Part shown: positions 51,025 to 60,022 of the stretch, in pieces
How the letters are laid out: every line of letters starts with the position of its first letter
How positions within the stretch are numbered: the first letter of the stretch is position 1
NCBI RefSeq assembly: GCF_030246845.1
Contig: NZ_CP126889.1
Span: 3,343,001-3,407,000, forward strand
DNA length: 64,000 bases
Direction of reading: 5' to 3'
Source of the DNA: Enhydrobacter sp.
Lineage (GTDB): Bacteria > Pseudomonadota > Alphaproteobacteria > Reyranellales > Reyranellaceae
Program-made: the position numbers and the translations under genes
Notes under the pieces: model-generated
What the model was told of the DNA's origin: nothing
Databases searched by the model: none
Seen by the model: the letters and a program-made list of their open reading frames with translations, nothing else

Positions 51025-51752
51025 GCGCGACGCTGCTTGCCGTCGACGACATCCATGCCGCCTATCAGAGCGGCGTCGACATCCTGCAGGGCATGTCCCT
51101 GAAAGTGCCCGTCGGCGGCTTCGTGCTGGTGATCGGCCCGAACGGCGCCGGCAAGTCGACCCTGCTCAAGACGGTGTTCGGTCTGTTGGCGCCGCATCGC
51201 GGCGCCATCTCGCTCGGCGGGCAGGCCATCGCGGGCCTTGCGCCGCACGAGGTGAAGCGGCTCGGTGTCAGCTACGTGCCGCAGGAGCTGAACACCTTCC
51301 CGCATCTCACCGTCGAGGAGAACCTGCGTGTCGGCGGCTGGACGATCCGCCACGACGTGGCGCGGCTCAGGGCGCGGATTGCGCGGGTCTACGAGATCTT
51401 TCCGGCGCTGGCCGAGCGGCGGCGCGACAAGGCCGGCGGCCTGAGCGGCGGGCAGGGGCGCATGCTGTCGGTGGCGCGGGAGATGATCACCGAGCCCAGG
51501 CTGATGCTGGTCGACGAGCCGACCGTGGGCCTTGCGCCCAACCTCGCCGAGCAGGTCTACGAGCTCCTGCAGACGGCACGAAGGGCGATCCCGACCACCA
51601 TCCTGCTGGTGGACCAGAACGTTTCCGACGCGCTGCGCCATGCCGAGGAGGTGGTGATGATGAATCTCGGCACGGTGAAGGCGGCCGGACCGGTCGCCGA
51701 GTTCGCCGAGGCACGCGTGCGCGAGCTGATCCAGGAGTGTCTCCTGGGATGA
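51021..51752 (+). CDS. LivF-type ABC transporter ATPase
   Basis: 243 residues from the ATG at 51021, in an ATGA overlap with the livG-type stop. Walker A 'VIGPNGAGKSTLLKTVFG', the LivF marker 'SYVPQELNTFPHLTVEENL', signature 'GLSGGQGRMLSVARE' and Walker B 'LMLVDEPTVGLAP' are present. It pairs with the LivG-type ATPase to energise uptake. Confidence 0.93.
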   Translation: MSATLLAVDDIHAAYQSGVDILQGMSLKVPVGGFVLVIGPNGAGKSTLLKTVFGLLAPHRGAISLGGQAIAGLAPHEVKRLGVSYVPQELNTFPHLTVEENLRVGGWTIRHDVARLRARIARVYEIFPALAERRRDKAGGLSGGQGRMLSVAREMITEPRLMLVDEPTVGLAPNLAEQVYELLQTARRAIPTTILLVDQNVSDALRHAEEVVMMNLGTVKAAGPVAEFAEARVRELIQECLLG

Positions 51753-52705
51753 GCGCGCCGTTCGCCTTTCCGCCGAGCTTCCGGCGATCGCTGATCGCAA
51801 TCGGGGCGACCGCGCTCTTGTTCGCCTTCGCGCCGCTGGTGGCGGGCAGCTTCGCGCTACATGTCCTCACCATCAGTCTTTACTATGTGATCCTGGCCTC
51901 GAGCTGGAATCTGCTGGCGGGCTACACCGGCCAGTTCTCGCTCGCCCATCATGCCTTTGCCGCGATCGGCGCCTACACCTCGGGCCTGCTGGGTTACCAC
52001 TACGGCATACCGGCCTGGATCGGCATTCCGGCAGGCGTGGCGGTGTCCGCCCTGTTCGGCCTCGTCCTCGGCCGTCTGGTGCTGCGCATGCGCGCGATCT
52101 ATCTCGCCATTGCGACCTGGGCCTTTGCCGAGACGGTGCACATCTACCTCACGGCAGACTACCAGTTCACCCGCGGCGAGCTGGGGCTGTCGGTGAAGCC
52201 GTTGTACGGCAATGTCGATCCGCTGCCGTACTACTTCACGTTCCTCGTCCTGACGGCCGTGGTGCTGGTCGGCCTCCGGGCCTTGATCGATTCGCCGCTC
52301 GGCTATTTCATGCGTGCCATCAAGGACGACGAGTTGCGGGCCAAGAGCCTGGGCATCGACACGACGCGCGTGAAGATCACTGTCTTCTCGATCTCGAGCG
52401 CGATCGCCGGTCTTGCCGGCGCGTTCTACGGTCACTTCATCGTGCTTCTGAGCCCCCAGATGATCGACTTCAGCGAGATGGCCAAGATCGTGATCATGGT
52501 TGTGATCGGTGGCTTTGGAACGTTTCTGGGGCCGGTGATCGGCGCGGCGCCGGTGCAGATGATCATGACCTACCTGCAGAAATACGGCGAATGGAATCTC
52601 GCGATCTTCGCGCTGGTGGTGATCGTGCTGATGCGCTTCAGCATGGAGGGGCTTGCCAGCCTGTTCGCGCCGCTGTGGCGGCGGATATGGGCGCGCAATG
52701 CGTGA
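51749..52705 (+). CDS. LivM-type ABC transporter permease
   Basis: 318 residues from the ATG at 51749 (ATGA overlap). About nine hydrophobic helices; family signs are 'SWNLLAGYTGQFSLAHHAFAAIGAY', 'GYFMRAIKDDELRAKSLGIDTTRVKI' and 'VIGGFGTFLGPVIGA'. Placing livM after livF is a permuted but common order in this class. Confidence 0.93.
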   Translation: MSAPFAFPPSFRRSLIAIGATALLFAFAPLVAGSFALHVLTISLYYVILASSWNLLAGYTGQFSLAHHAFAAIGAYTSGLLGYHYGIPAWIGIPAGVAVSALFGLVLGRLVLRMRAIYLAIATWAFAETVHIYLTADYQFTRGELGLSVKPLYGNVDPLPYYFTFLVLTAVVLVGLRALIDSPLGYFMRAIKDDELRAKSLGIDTTRVKITVFSISSAIAGLAGAFYGHFIVLLSPQMIDFSEMAKIVIMVVIGGFGTFLGPVIGAAPVQMIMTYLQKYGEWNLAIFALVVIVLMRFSMEGLASLFAPLWRRIWARNA

Positions 52706-54287
52706 CACCGAATGGGACGTGGTCGTTGTCGGGTCGGGTGCGGCCGGCCTGTCGGCTGCCCTGGCGGCGTCGGTCGACGGGGCGGCGGTGCTCGTGCTCG
52801 AAAAGGCCAACGTGCTTGGCGGCACGACGGCGATGTCGGCCGCCGGCACCTGGGTTCCGGCCAACCATCATATGCTGGCGGCGGGCATCGAGGATTCTCC
52901 CGACGAGACCCTCACCTATCTGCGCGCGACGGCGCCGCCTGGCTGGCAGGAGACCGAGGACGAGCTGTGGCGGGCGCTGGCCGAGAGCTCGGCGCCCATG
53001 CTGCGTTTCATCGAGGACCACACGCCGCTGGTCTTCGAACTGGTCAACCATCCCGACTTCTACGTCGAGGCTCCGGGCGGCAAGCTTTTCGGCCGCATGG
53101 TCTCTCCGACCTTGATCAGCCGTTACAGGCTTGGAAGGTGGTGGAACCGCGTGCGCAAGTCGGTGAAGCCGCAGTTCTTCACCTACAAGGAGATGGTCGA
53201 CGGCGTGCTGAAGGACCCCGTGCGTGCCGTGCTCAAGCTCGGCCCGTCGCTTGTCTGGCGCGTGGCCGCAGGGCAGGTGGGGCTCGGCAATGGATTGATC
53301 GTTGGCCTGACGAGCGGATGCCTGAGCCACCACTGCCGTATCCTGCTCAACGCCGATGTGAGGAGGCTCGTTCTCGACGGTGGCAGCGTCACCGGGGTGG
53401 AGGCGATAGTCGACGGCAAGCGTACCAGCTTCCATGCTCGCAAGGGTGTGGTGCTGGCGACCGGCGGCTTCGACTGGTCCTCTGACTATATGCCTCGATA
53501 CTTCCCGGGCATCGAGCTCATCGGCGCACCGCGCACCAACACCGGCGACGGGCAGCGCATGGCGGCCGAGGTCGGGGCGGCGCTCGCGCACATGGATCAG
53601 TCCAACATCGCGCCGGCGACCTTCACGCGATACGAAGGCCAGCGGCATGCGCAACCGCTCTACGAGACCTATGCGCCACACTGCATCCTGGTGAACCGCG
53701 AGGGCAGGCGGTTCGTGAGCGAAGGCAGTCCGGCGCTGGGCGCGGCGATCGACGAGCGCGGACCGGACGGCAAGCCGAAGCACATCCCGGTCTGGCGCAT
53801 CTTCGATTCGCGCTACGTCAATCGGCTGTCGACGATGTACGCGGCCAAGGATCCGGCGTTCGTGCGCACCGCCGATACGATCGAGGCGCTCGCAAACAAG
53901 ATCGGCCTCGACCCGCAGGTGCTGAGGGCGACGGTGGAGCGCTTCAACGGCTGGTCGAAGGAGGGTGTCGACCGCGATTTCCATCGCGGCGAGACCGCGT
54001 GGGAGCGGTACTATACGAAGGACCGCGCGCTGGCGACGCTCGAGAAGCCGCCGTTTCATGCGGCGCCCTTTCTCTACGTCAGCCTCGGTACCAAGGGCGG
54101 CACGCGTACCAATCGCCATTGCGAGGTGCTGCGTCCGGACGGGAGCGTGATCGGCGGCCTTTATTGCGCCGGCATCGCCATGGCCAGTCCCATTGGCACG
54201 AAGGCGGTCGGCGCCGGCACCACCATCGGTCCTTGTCTCACTTTCGGCTATATCGCCGGCAAGGCGATCGCTCGCCGCAACGTGTAG
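52698..54287 (+). CDS. FAD-binding dehydrogenase of the fumarate reductase/3-ketosteroid dehydrogenase family
   Basis: 529 residues from the ATG at 52698, overlapping the permease end by eight bases. The dinucleotide-binding fold is 'DVVVVGSGAAGLSAALAA', followed by 'LGGTTAMSAAGTWVP', as in 3-ketosteroid delta-1-dehydrogenases and related flavoproteins; the FAD C-terminal segment is 'LYCAGIAMASPIGTKAVGAGTTIGPCLTFGYIAGK'. It could oxidise or reduce the imported compound. Its close coupling to the transporter argues for a catabolic role. Confidence 0.9.
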   Translation: MRDTEWDVVVVGSGAAGLSAALAASVDGAAVLVLEKANVLGGTTAMSAAGTWVPANHHMLAAGIEDSPDETLTYLRATAPPGWQETEDELWRALAESSAPMLRFIEDHTPLVFELVNHPDFYVEAPGGKLFGRMVSPTLISRYRLGRWWNRVRKSVKPQFFTYKEMVDGVLKDPVRAVLKLGPSLVWRVAAGQVGLGNGLIVGLTSGCLSHHCRILLNADVRRLVLDGGSVTGVEAIVDGKRTSFHARKGVVLATGGFDWSSDYMPRYFPGIELIGAPRTNTGDGQRMAAEVGAALAHMDQSNIAPATFTRYEGQRHAQPLYETYAPHCILVNREGRRFVSEGSPALGAAIDERGPDGKPKHIPVWRIFDSRYVNRLSTMYAAKDPAFVRTADTIEALANKIGLDPQVLRATVERFNGWSKEGVDRDFHRGETAWERYYTKDRALATLEKPPFHAAPFLYVSLGTKGGTRTNRHCEVLRPDGSVIGGLYCAGIAMASPIGTKAVGAGTTIGPCLTFGYIAGKAIARRNV

Positions 54288-54320
54288 GGCGCGCCCGTCG
54301 GCCGCATGCTAGCGTGCGGC

Positions 54321-55793
54321 ATGCTCGGACGCCTGCCGGCCTTGCTGGCCCTTCTTCTGCCGCTTCCGATCGCAGTGCCGGCGCAGGCGCAGCCCGCGTC
54401 GCCGCCCGACTGCGCGGCCGATGTCGGTCTCGGGGCCGAGGGCGGCCTGAAAATCGCCGTCGACTATCGCTGCCGGTCCGACTCGCCCATCACCTTCCGG
54501 ACAGCCGGCGAAGCGGCGACGGCGCACATAATTGGCGTTGCCGATGGCGGCGGCCGGTCGCTGCGGCGGTCGGCTGGCGCATGGCAGATCGAGCCATCGA
54601 ATGGCAGGGTCGAGCTGCGCTATCGCTTCGATCTGATGGCCTATGCGCGGGATGTCGACTCGCCCACCATCGCCATTGCGCGCGGCGATGGCGTGCTCGC
54701 GCTGCTCGAAGGCTGGCTGCTGGAACCGCGCGGCTTTTCCCGTCTGCCTGTGATCGACATCCGCGTGAAAGCGGCCGATGGGCTTTCCTTCGCCTCCGGC
54801 CTGACCAGGATGGGCGACGCCTGGCGGCTGCAGGGAACGCCGGTGCGCTTTGCGGGCTACGCCGCATTGGGCAAGTTTGCGCTGCAGGAGATCCCCGTGC
54901 CGGCGCCCGGCTCGCTGCGTCCCGGACAGGCGAGAAAGGAGGGCGTGCTCCGCCTTGCGATGCTCGACGGGTTCTCGGAGCAGGGCCGCGATGATCTCGC
55001 CGACTGGGTGCGGCGCACGGCCGAGGCGGAAGCGAATTACTGGCGCGGCTTCACCGCTGACCGGCTGATGCTCGCAATCGTTCCGATGGACATGGCGCGC
55101 AGCGTCGGCTTCGGCCGTACCGTGTCGGGTGGCGGCGCCACCATCATGCTCGAGGTGGGCCGGCAGGTCGACAAGCGCCGCCTCTACGATCAATGGACAT
55201 TGGTGCACGAGCTGATCCATACCGGAATGCCCTACGTCGAAGGACGCGGCACATGGCTGATGGAAGGCGCGGCAACCTACGTCGAACCCATCATCCGCGC
55301 CCGCGCCGGCTGGAAGACCGAGGACGAGGTCTGGAAGGAGTGGATCGAGAACATGCCGCGCGGTGTGGCCGTCTTTGATGCCGGCCTCATGAACGCGGTG
55401 GGCCAGCAGAACTACTGGGGCGGCGCGATCTTCATGCTGTTGGCCGATCTCGGCATCCGCCGCGCGACCGGCGGCGCCAAGGGGCTGGAGGATTGCCTGG
55501 GCGGCGTCCTGTGGAGCGGGCTCGATGCCACAACGCGCGTGACTGTCCAGGGCTTCGCCGCCGCCTGCGACCAGGCGACGGGCAGCAACGTGATGAGCGA
55601 GCTGGTACGGCGTCACTACGCGGCGCGGGAGCCGGTCGACCTCGCAGCGCTCTGGAAGCGGCTTGGCGTGACCGAGGCGAAGGGCCGTATCGTCTACGAC
55701 GACAAGGCGCCTGACGCCGAGTGGCGCAAGATGATCGTCATGGGGCCCGCCAATCGGCCGCGCTATCCGGTGAAGCTGCCATGGCAGTCGTAA
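54321..55793 (+). CDS. Secreted gluzincin-type zinc peptidase-like protein
   Basis: 490 residues from the ATG at 54321. The N-terminus is a signal peptide (LPALLALLLPLPIAVPAQAQ). A central HExxH site appears as 'WTLVHELIHTGMPYVEG' and the third ligand and glycine region as 'TWLMEGAATYVEPIIRA', the M1/M61-like gluzincin layout. The first ~190 residues form beta-rich domains. It would act in the periplasm. The substrate is unknown; it closes the gap between the dehydrogenase and creatininase-like genes. Confidence 0.82.
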   Translation: MLGRLPALLALLLPLPIAVPAQAQPASPPDCAADVGLGAEGGLKIAVDYRCRSDSPITFRTAGEAATAHIIGVADGGGRSLRRSAGAWQIEPSNGRVELRYRFDLMAYARDVDSPTIAIARGDGVLALLEGWLLEPRGFSRLPVIDIRVKAADGLSFASGLTRMGDAWRLQGTPVRFAGYAALGKFALQEIPVPAPGSLRPGQARKEGVLRLAMLDGFSEQGRDDLADWVRRTAEAEANYWRGFTADRLMLAIVPMDMARSVGFGRTVSGGGATIMLEVGRQVDKRRLYDQWTLVHELIHTGMPYVEGRGTWLMEGAATYVEPIIRARAGWKTEDEVWKEWIENMPRGVAVFDAGLMNAVGQQNYWGGAIFMLLADLGIRRATGGAKGLEDCLGGVLWSGLDATTRVTVQGFAAACDQATGSNVMSELVRRHYAAREPVDLAALWKRLGVTEAKGRIVYDDKAPDAEWRKMIVMGPANRPRYPVKLPWQS

Positions 55794-55797
55794 GGCG

Positions 55798-56466
55798 ATG
55801 AAAGGCGTGTGGCTCGAGGACCTTGCCTGGCCCGAGGCGAAGGCGTGGTTCGCGGCCGATCCGGTGGTGGTTATCCCGGTCGGCGCCGCTGCCAAGGCAC
55901 ACGGCCCGCACCTGCCGCTCAAGACGGATGCCCTGACGGCGCGGGCGCTCGCCCAAGCGCTGATCGAGCGCTTGCCGGTGATCGCCGCACCTGTGCTGGG
56001 CCTGGGCTTCTATCCGGCCTTCAGCTCGTTCGCCGGCAGCCAGCATCTCGGCGCCGACACCTTCAAGGCGGTCGTGGGCGAACTGATCGCTGGCCTCGCG
56101 GCGCAGGGTGCGCGCCGCGTCGCGCTCCTCAACACCGGCGTCTCGACCGAGAAGCCGCTCGATGAGATCGCGGCGGCCTTCGACGACGTGCTCGTCCTGC
56201 ATATGCGCCTCATGGGGCGGTCGGCCGAGGCGCTGATCGAAAAGAGGGAAGGCGGTCATGCCGACGAGCGTGAGACTTCGGTCGTGCTGGCGCTCGAGCC
56301 GCGCAGCGTGCGCCTGGACAAGCTCGCGCTCGACGGTCCGTTCGAGGCCACCGGCGCGACCGGCGATCCGACGCGCGCCACTGCGTTCAAGGGCGAACGG
56401 ATACTCGCCGCCCGCCTCGACGACCTCGTCGCCGCGCTCGTGAAGCGCTGGCCGGATCTTTCATAG
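55798..56466 (+). CDS. Creatininase-family amidohydrolase with an altered metal-ligand position
   Basis: 222 residues, four bases after the peptidase gene. The family core 'VVIPVGAAAKAHGPHLPLKTDAL' and 'LGFYPAFSSFAGSQHLGADTF' are clear. In relatives the residue before HGPHLPL is Glu (KEHG or EQHG), a metal ligand; here it is Ala (KAHG), while the following His and Asp are kept. The enzyme may therefore have lost or changed activity. Members open cyclic amides such as creatinine or remove formamides in cofactor synthesis. It is the last gene of the operon. Confidence 0.83.
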   Translation: MKGVWLEDLAWPEAKAWFAADPVVVIPVGAAAKAHGPHLPLKTDALTARALAQALIERLPVIAAPVLGLGFYPAFSSFAGSQHLGADTFKAVVGELIAGLAAQGARRVALLNTGVSTEKPLDEIAAAFDDVLVLHMRLMGRSAEALIEKREGGHADERETSVVLALEPRSVRLDKLALDGPFEATGATGDPTRATAFKGERILAARLDDLVAALVKRWPDLS

Positions 56467-56552
56467 GAGCGCGCCGCAATAAATCGCGCCACTGGAGCTC
56501 ACCGGCCAAGGGCAGACCCTCGGGAACGAGCAAGTGCTTTTTTGGTAAGGCT

Positions 56553-56625
56553 GTGTCATCCCGAGCGGAGCGAGGGATCTTTGGTCGGCGTCGCGAAAGA
56601 TCCCTCGCTCCGCTCGGGATGACAC
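56553..56625. repeat. 30-bp perfect inverted repeat (REP-like hairpin)
   Basis: Arms 56553-56582 and 56596-56625 are perfect complements around a 13-base loop; the arm contains TCATCCCGAGCGGAGCGAGG. It lies between two convergent genes (creatininase-like and Rieske oxygenase) and could end transcription from both sides, though no T-run follows. The arm belongs to a palindromic sequence type repeated in many bacterial genomes. Confidence 0.8.
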
Positions 56626-56734
56626 GACACTGGTTGGCGGCTGATTTTGTTTCTTGTTGGTGGCGCGCTCCTTTGAGTTCATTGGAACGCGCAACTCCAG
56701 TTGCGCTCACGTATGCGAGGATGCGCCAGGGAGA

Positions 56735-57766
56735 CTACTGCCGCTGCTCGTCGGCGATCCGCTTGTTCAGGGTCCAGCGGAAATGAGCGAGCGGTGCGTC
56801 GGCGCGGATCGCCAGCATCTTGAAGTCGGGATCGACGTCGACGACCACCTGCTGGTCCTCGATGATCGCCTTGTCCTCCAGGAAGCCCTCGACCATGCTG
56901 TCGTGCAGCGAGCGCGCGATGTCGGGATCGTGCAGATCGTAGTTGTGCAGGTAGTTCCAGAAGAAGTGCGTGGTGCGCTCGGTCTCGGGCGTGATGAACT
57001 GGCAGTTGCGATACTGCTTGGCGCTGTTGCTGACGCTGCCGTTCACGCCCATGCCGGCCGGCGAGAAGCCGGTCTCGAGGAAGAAGATTCCGGGAATGTA
57101 CATGGTGCCCACGTTCCAGCGGTCGACCGGGTCGTCGTTCTTCACGACCTTGCGATGGAAGGGCGGCGGAGCGGCGTTCATATGCCCGCGCCTGACCCGG
57201 AATCCCCAGTCCGCCTTCTCGATCTCGGCCGGCTTGGTCTTGTAGGCATATTCCTCCGAGCCGCCCAGCGTATTGGTGTGGACGAAGGCGAGGTGCGCGA
57301 AGTCGCTGAGATTGTCGACGATGAAGAGATAGTTCGCCTTGTAATGAAGATAGTCTGGGATGCCGCGCCAGCCGGGATCGCGCAGATAGGGGAAGTCGAC
57401 GATCTTCGCCGGATCGGCTTTCTCCCTGTCGCCCATCCACACCCAGATGAGCTGGTCGCGCTCGAGCACGGGAAAGCTGCGCACGCCGAGCTTGGGCGGG
57501 ATCGTATCCTGGCCCGGGATCTGGATGCACATCCCGTCGGCGTCGAACTTCAGCCCGTGATACATGCAGCGCAGGCATTCGCCCTCGCGCCGGCCCTTCG
57601 ACAGCCTGGCACCGCGGTGGCAGCAGCGGTCTTCCAGCGCCACGACCTTGCCGCTCTCGCTCTTGTAGAAGACGATCGGCTGATCGCAGATGGTGCGCGC
57701 CAGGAGCTTGCCGTCGATCAGCTCGTAGGACCACGCCGCGACGTACCAGCAGTTCTTCAGGAACAC
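56735..57766 (-). CDS. Rieske non-heme iron oxygenase, alpha subunit (vanillate demethylase-like)
   Basis: 343 residues from the GTG at 57766, chosen for GGAGGAATTGGCC upstream; longer frames exist. The Rieske cluster ligands are in 'LEDRCCHRGARL' (CxH) and 'CLRCMYHGLKF' (CxxH), and the mononuclear iron site in 'NLSDFAHLAFVHTNTLG' (Asp, two His). It needs a separate reductase, which is not seen here. The best comparison is with O-demethylase oxygenases acting on methoxy-aromatics, but the substrate is a guess. It is convergent to the catabolic operon. Confidence 0.9.
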   Translation of the reverse strand: MFLKNCWYVAAWSYELIDGKLLARTICDQPIVFYKSESGKVVALEDRCCHRGARLSKGRREGECLRCMYHGLKFDADGMCIQIPGQDTIPPKLGVRSFPVLERDQLIWVWMGDREKADPAKIVDFPYLRDPGWRGIPDYLHYKANYLFIVDNLSDFAHLAFVHTNTLGGSEEYAYKTKPAEIEKADWGFRVRRGHMNAAPPPFHRKVVKNDDPVDRWNVGTMYIPGIFFLETGFSPAGMGVNGSVSNSAKQYRNCQFITPETERTTHFFWNYLHNYDLHDPDIARSLHDSMVEGFLEDKAIIEDQQVVVDVDPDFKMLAIRADAPLAHFRWTLNKRIADEQRQ

Positions 57767-57824
57767 GGCCAATTCCTCCAACTCTTGTGTGCAATTCAGG
57801 GCCAGGAAAAAACCCGAGTCAATG

Positions 57825-59057
57825 TCAGCGCCGCTCGAAGTCGATGCGTTCGTCGACGGGGAGGTCGCCGAGATGGCGGCGCAGACAGTCGAGGCCAAGC
57901 TCGGCGGTACCGATGCGAACCCAGTCGCGGCCACCCACCAGACGGGCCTGCCGCGCGACCGTGCCGGCCGAATCGGCAATGGCGACGAAGATCGTGGCAC
58001 CGAAATCAGGCCTGTCGGCGCCCTCGTCGAGCTGCATCAGAACGGCCAACGCATGGCTTGCACCGCTCTCCTGGCGTAACCCGGTCGCGACCCGAACGGC
58101 CGCCTCCTTGGAGGCGCCACCCGCCGGTAACATGCGCGTGATCGTGCCGCGCTTGAAAACCATTTCCGCTCCGGGCAGCGGCGACAGGCGGGCAGCGATC
58201 GCACCGCCGGTGAAGGTCTCGGCCACGGAGAGCGTATGACCGCCCGCGACCAGAGCGGCGACCAGCCCGCCTTCCAGCGTTTGATCGTCCTCGGCCACCA
58301 CGAAGTTGCCGAGGCGACGCCGCACCTCGGCCTCGACCGGAGCGAGCTTGCGCACCAGATCCTCGGCATCGGCGCCGCGCACGGCGAGCTTGGTCTCGAG
58401 CTCGGGATAGTGAGCCTGGAAGCCGAGCTTGATCTCGCCGTCGATGGCGAGGCCGGGGATGCCGGCCAGCATCTCGTCGGCGCGCGACTCGCCGATGCCG
58501 AAGGTGTGGAAACGCTTCAGCCGCGTGACGCCGGTGATGCCGCCGAGCTTCAAGAGTCGGGGGATCACCTGCTCGTCCAGCATGCGCCGCATCTCGCGTG
58601 GCACGCCTGGGGTGAAAAAGAAACGCGCCTTGCCGATGGTGACGGCGAAGCCGCAGGCCGTGCCGATCGGATTGTCGATCAGCTCTGCTCCCTCGGGCAG
58701 CATCGCCTGCTTCTTGTTGTTGACCGGCATCACCCGCCCGCGGCGGGCGTAGGACTCGGTCATACGCTGCAGCCAGTGCTCGCTCAGCACCAGCGGCACG
58801 CCGCAGGCCTCGGCGGCCACCTCCTGGCTGAGATCGTCGACAGTCGGGCCGAGTCCGCCGTTCACGATCACTGCATCGGCGCGCGCCGCGGCCTGGCGGA
58901 AGGCGGTCAGAAGGCTGGCTCGGTCATCGCCGACGGTCGTGCCCCAATGGACGTCCAGCCCCACCTCGACGAGGCGGCGGGCGATGTGGCCGTAGTTGGT
59001 GTTGACGGTCTTGCCGGTCAGGATCTCGTCGCCCGTGCACAGAATCTCCACACGCAT
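57825..59057 (-). CDS. CinA-family protein with a diverged amidohydrolase domain
   Basis: 410 residues, full CinA length. The N-terminal COG1058 domain is standard ('VEILCTGDEILTGKTVNTNYGHIA', 'VIVNGGLGPTVDDLSQE', 'FFFTPGVPREMRRML'). The C-terminal NMN-deamidase domain normally has ESCTGG; here 'LSVAETFTGGAIAARLS' replaces the Ser-Cys by Thr-Phe, and the usual AYSNEAK stretch reads RMLPAGGASKEA. The deamidase is therefore probably inactive. It is one of two COG1058 proteins in the window. Confidence 0.87.
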   Translation of the reverse strand: MRVEILCTGDEILTGKTVNTNYGHIARRLVEVGLDVHWGTTVGDDRASLLTAFRQAAARADAVIVNGGLGPTVDDLSQEVAAEACGVPLVLSEHWLQRMTESYARRGRVMPVNNKKQAMLPEGAELIDNPIGTACGFAVTIGKARFFFTPGVPREMRRMLDEQVIPRLLKLGGITGVTRLKRFHTFGIGESRADEMLAGIPGLAIDGEIKLGFQAHYPELETKLAVRGADAEDLVRKLAPVEAEVRRRLGNFVVAEDDQTLEGGLVAALVAGGHTLSVAETFTGGAIAARLSPLPGAEMVFKRGTITRMLPAGGASKEAAVRVATGLRQESGASHALAVLMQLDEGADRPDFGATIFVAIADSAGTVARQARLVGGRDWVRIGTAELGLDCLRRHLGDLPVDERIDFERR

Positions 59058-59160
59058 GTCCGCCGGCTGCCTTTCCTTGGTGACATGTCAGTATCGCGAC
59101 AAATGCGCTGCGCCTCCAGAGCTGTCGCACCCTACAATGCGCACCGAAGGGAGGGATGGC

Positions 59161-59991
59161 ATGAGGGCGGGAAACCTTGGTCTGGTCGGCGCACCGTCGC
59201 TCGCGCTCGACAGCGACGAGCTGGCGCGCGACTACGAGCGGATCAGCGCCACGCGCCAGTTCCAGTCGGGTCAGCGGCTGGCGGCGGATCTCGGCATCCT
59301 CCCGGGCGAACGCGTGCTCGATCTGGGTTGTGGCACGGGCCTTCTGGCGGAGCACATTGCCGACATCGTCGGTCCGCAGGGCAAGGTGGTGGGCATCGAT
59401 CCCCTGCCGCTGCGTATCGAGCTCGCGCGCAGCAAGCGGCGTGACAACCTCTCCTTCGAGGTGGGCGACGCCTATCACCTCGACATGCTGGCGGACTCCT
59501 CGCTGGATGTCGTGATCATGAACGCGGTGTTCCACTGGTTCCCCGAAAAGACCCGGCCGCTGCTCGAGTGCGCGCGCGTGCTGCGGCCGGGCGGACGTGT
59601 CGGCATCGGCACGGTGCTGAAGGGCCATCGCACCCGCATGCACCAGATCGCGAGCAGGGTGCTGGCCGAGCCGCCGTTCGACCGCTTCCCGCGGCCGCGT
59701 GCGCAGCTCACCTTCCCGGTCGATGCCGAGGAGATGCGCGCCTTCTTCGAGATGACGGGCTTCTCGGCCTCGCTGATCGAGGTGCGCGAGAGCACGCGCA
59801 TGTGGCCTTCGCCGGAGGCGGCGATCCGCTTCTCCGAAGCCAGCTCCTTCGGCAATTTCCTGGGCCATCTGCCGCCCGAGCTGAAGGCCCGCGCCCGCAC
59901 CGCCATCCGCCAGCGCCTGCAGGGCCTGATGACCGCCGACGGCATCATTCACCATGGCCGCCGGCTGGTGGCGATCGCTGTCCGACGGTAG
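59161..59991 (+). CDS. Class I SAM-dependent methyltransferase (UbiE/COQ5-like)
   Basis: 276 residues from the ATG at 59161, with AAGGGAGGG upstream; the open frame begins earlier. Motif I 'VLDLGCGTGLLAEHIADIVG', the acidic loop 'KVVGIDPLPLRIELARS', motif II 'SLDVVIMNAVFHWFPEKTRP' and 'VLRPGGRVGIG' are typical of the UbiE-type family. The C-terminal half ('EEMRAFFEMTGFSASLIEV') fits lipid or quinone methylation. The actual substrate is unknown. Confidence 0.88.
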   Translation: MRAGNLGLVGAPSLALDSDELARDYERISATRQFQSGQRLAADLGILPGERVLDLGCGTGLLAEHIADIVGPQGKVVGIDPLPLRIELARSKRRDNLSFEVGDAYHLDMLADSSLDVVIMNAVFHWFPEKTRPLLECARVLRPGGRVGIGTVLKGHRTRMHQIASRVLAEPPFDRFPRPRAQLTFPVDAEEMRAFFEMTGFSASLIEVRESTRMWPSPEAAIRFSEASSFGNFLGHLPPELKARARTAIRQRLQGLMTADGIIHHGRRLVAIAVRR

Positions 59992-60022
59992 CCCACTGAC
60001 GTGAGTGGGCAGGGGATGACGC

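Noticed and set aside
52638..54119. Minus-strand frame of 493 codons opposite the FAD dehydrogenase
   Set aside because: The opposite strand encodes an intact flavoprotein with all motifs; this is its shadow.
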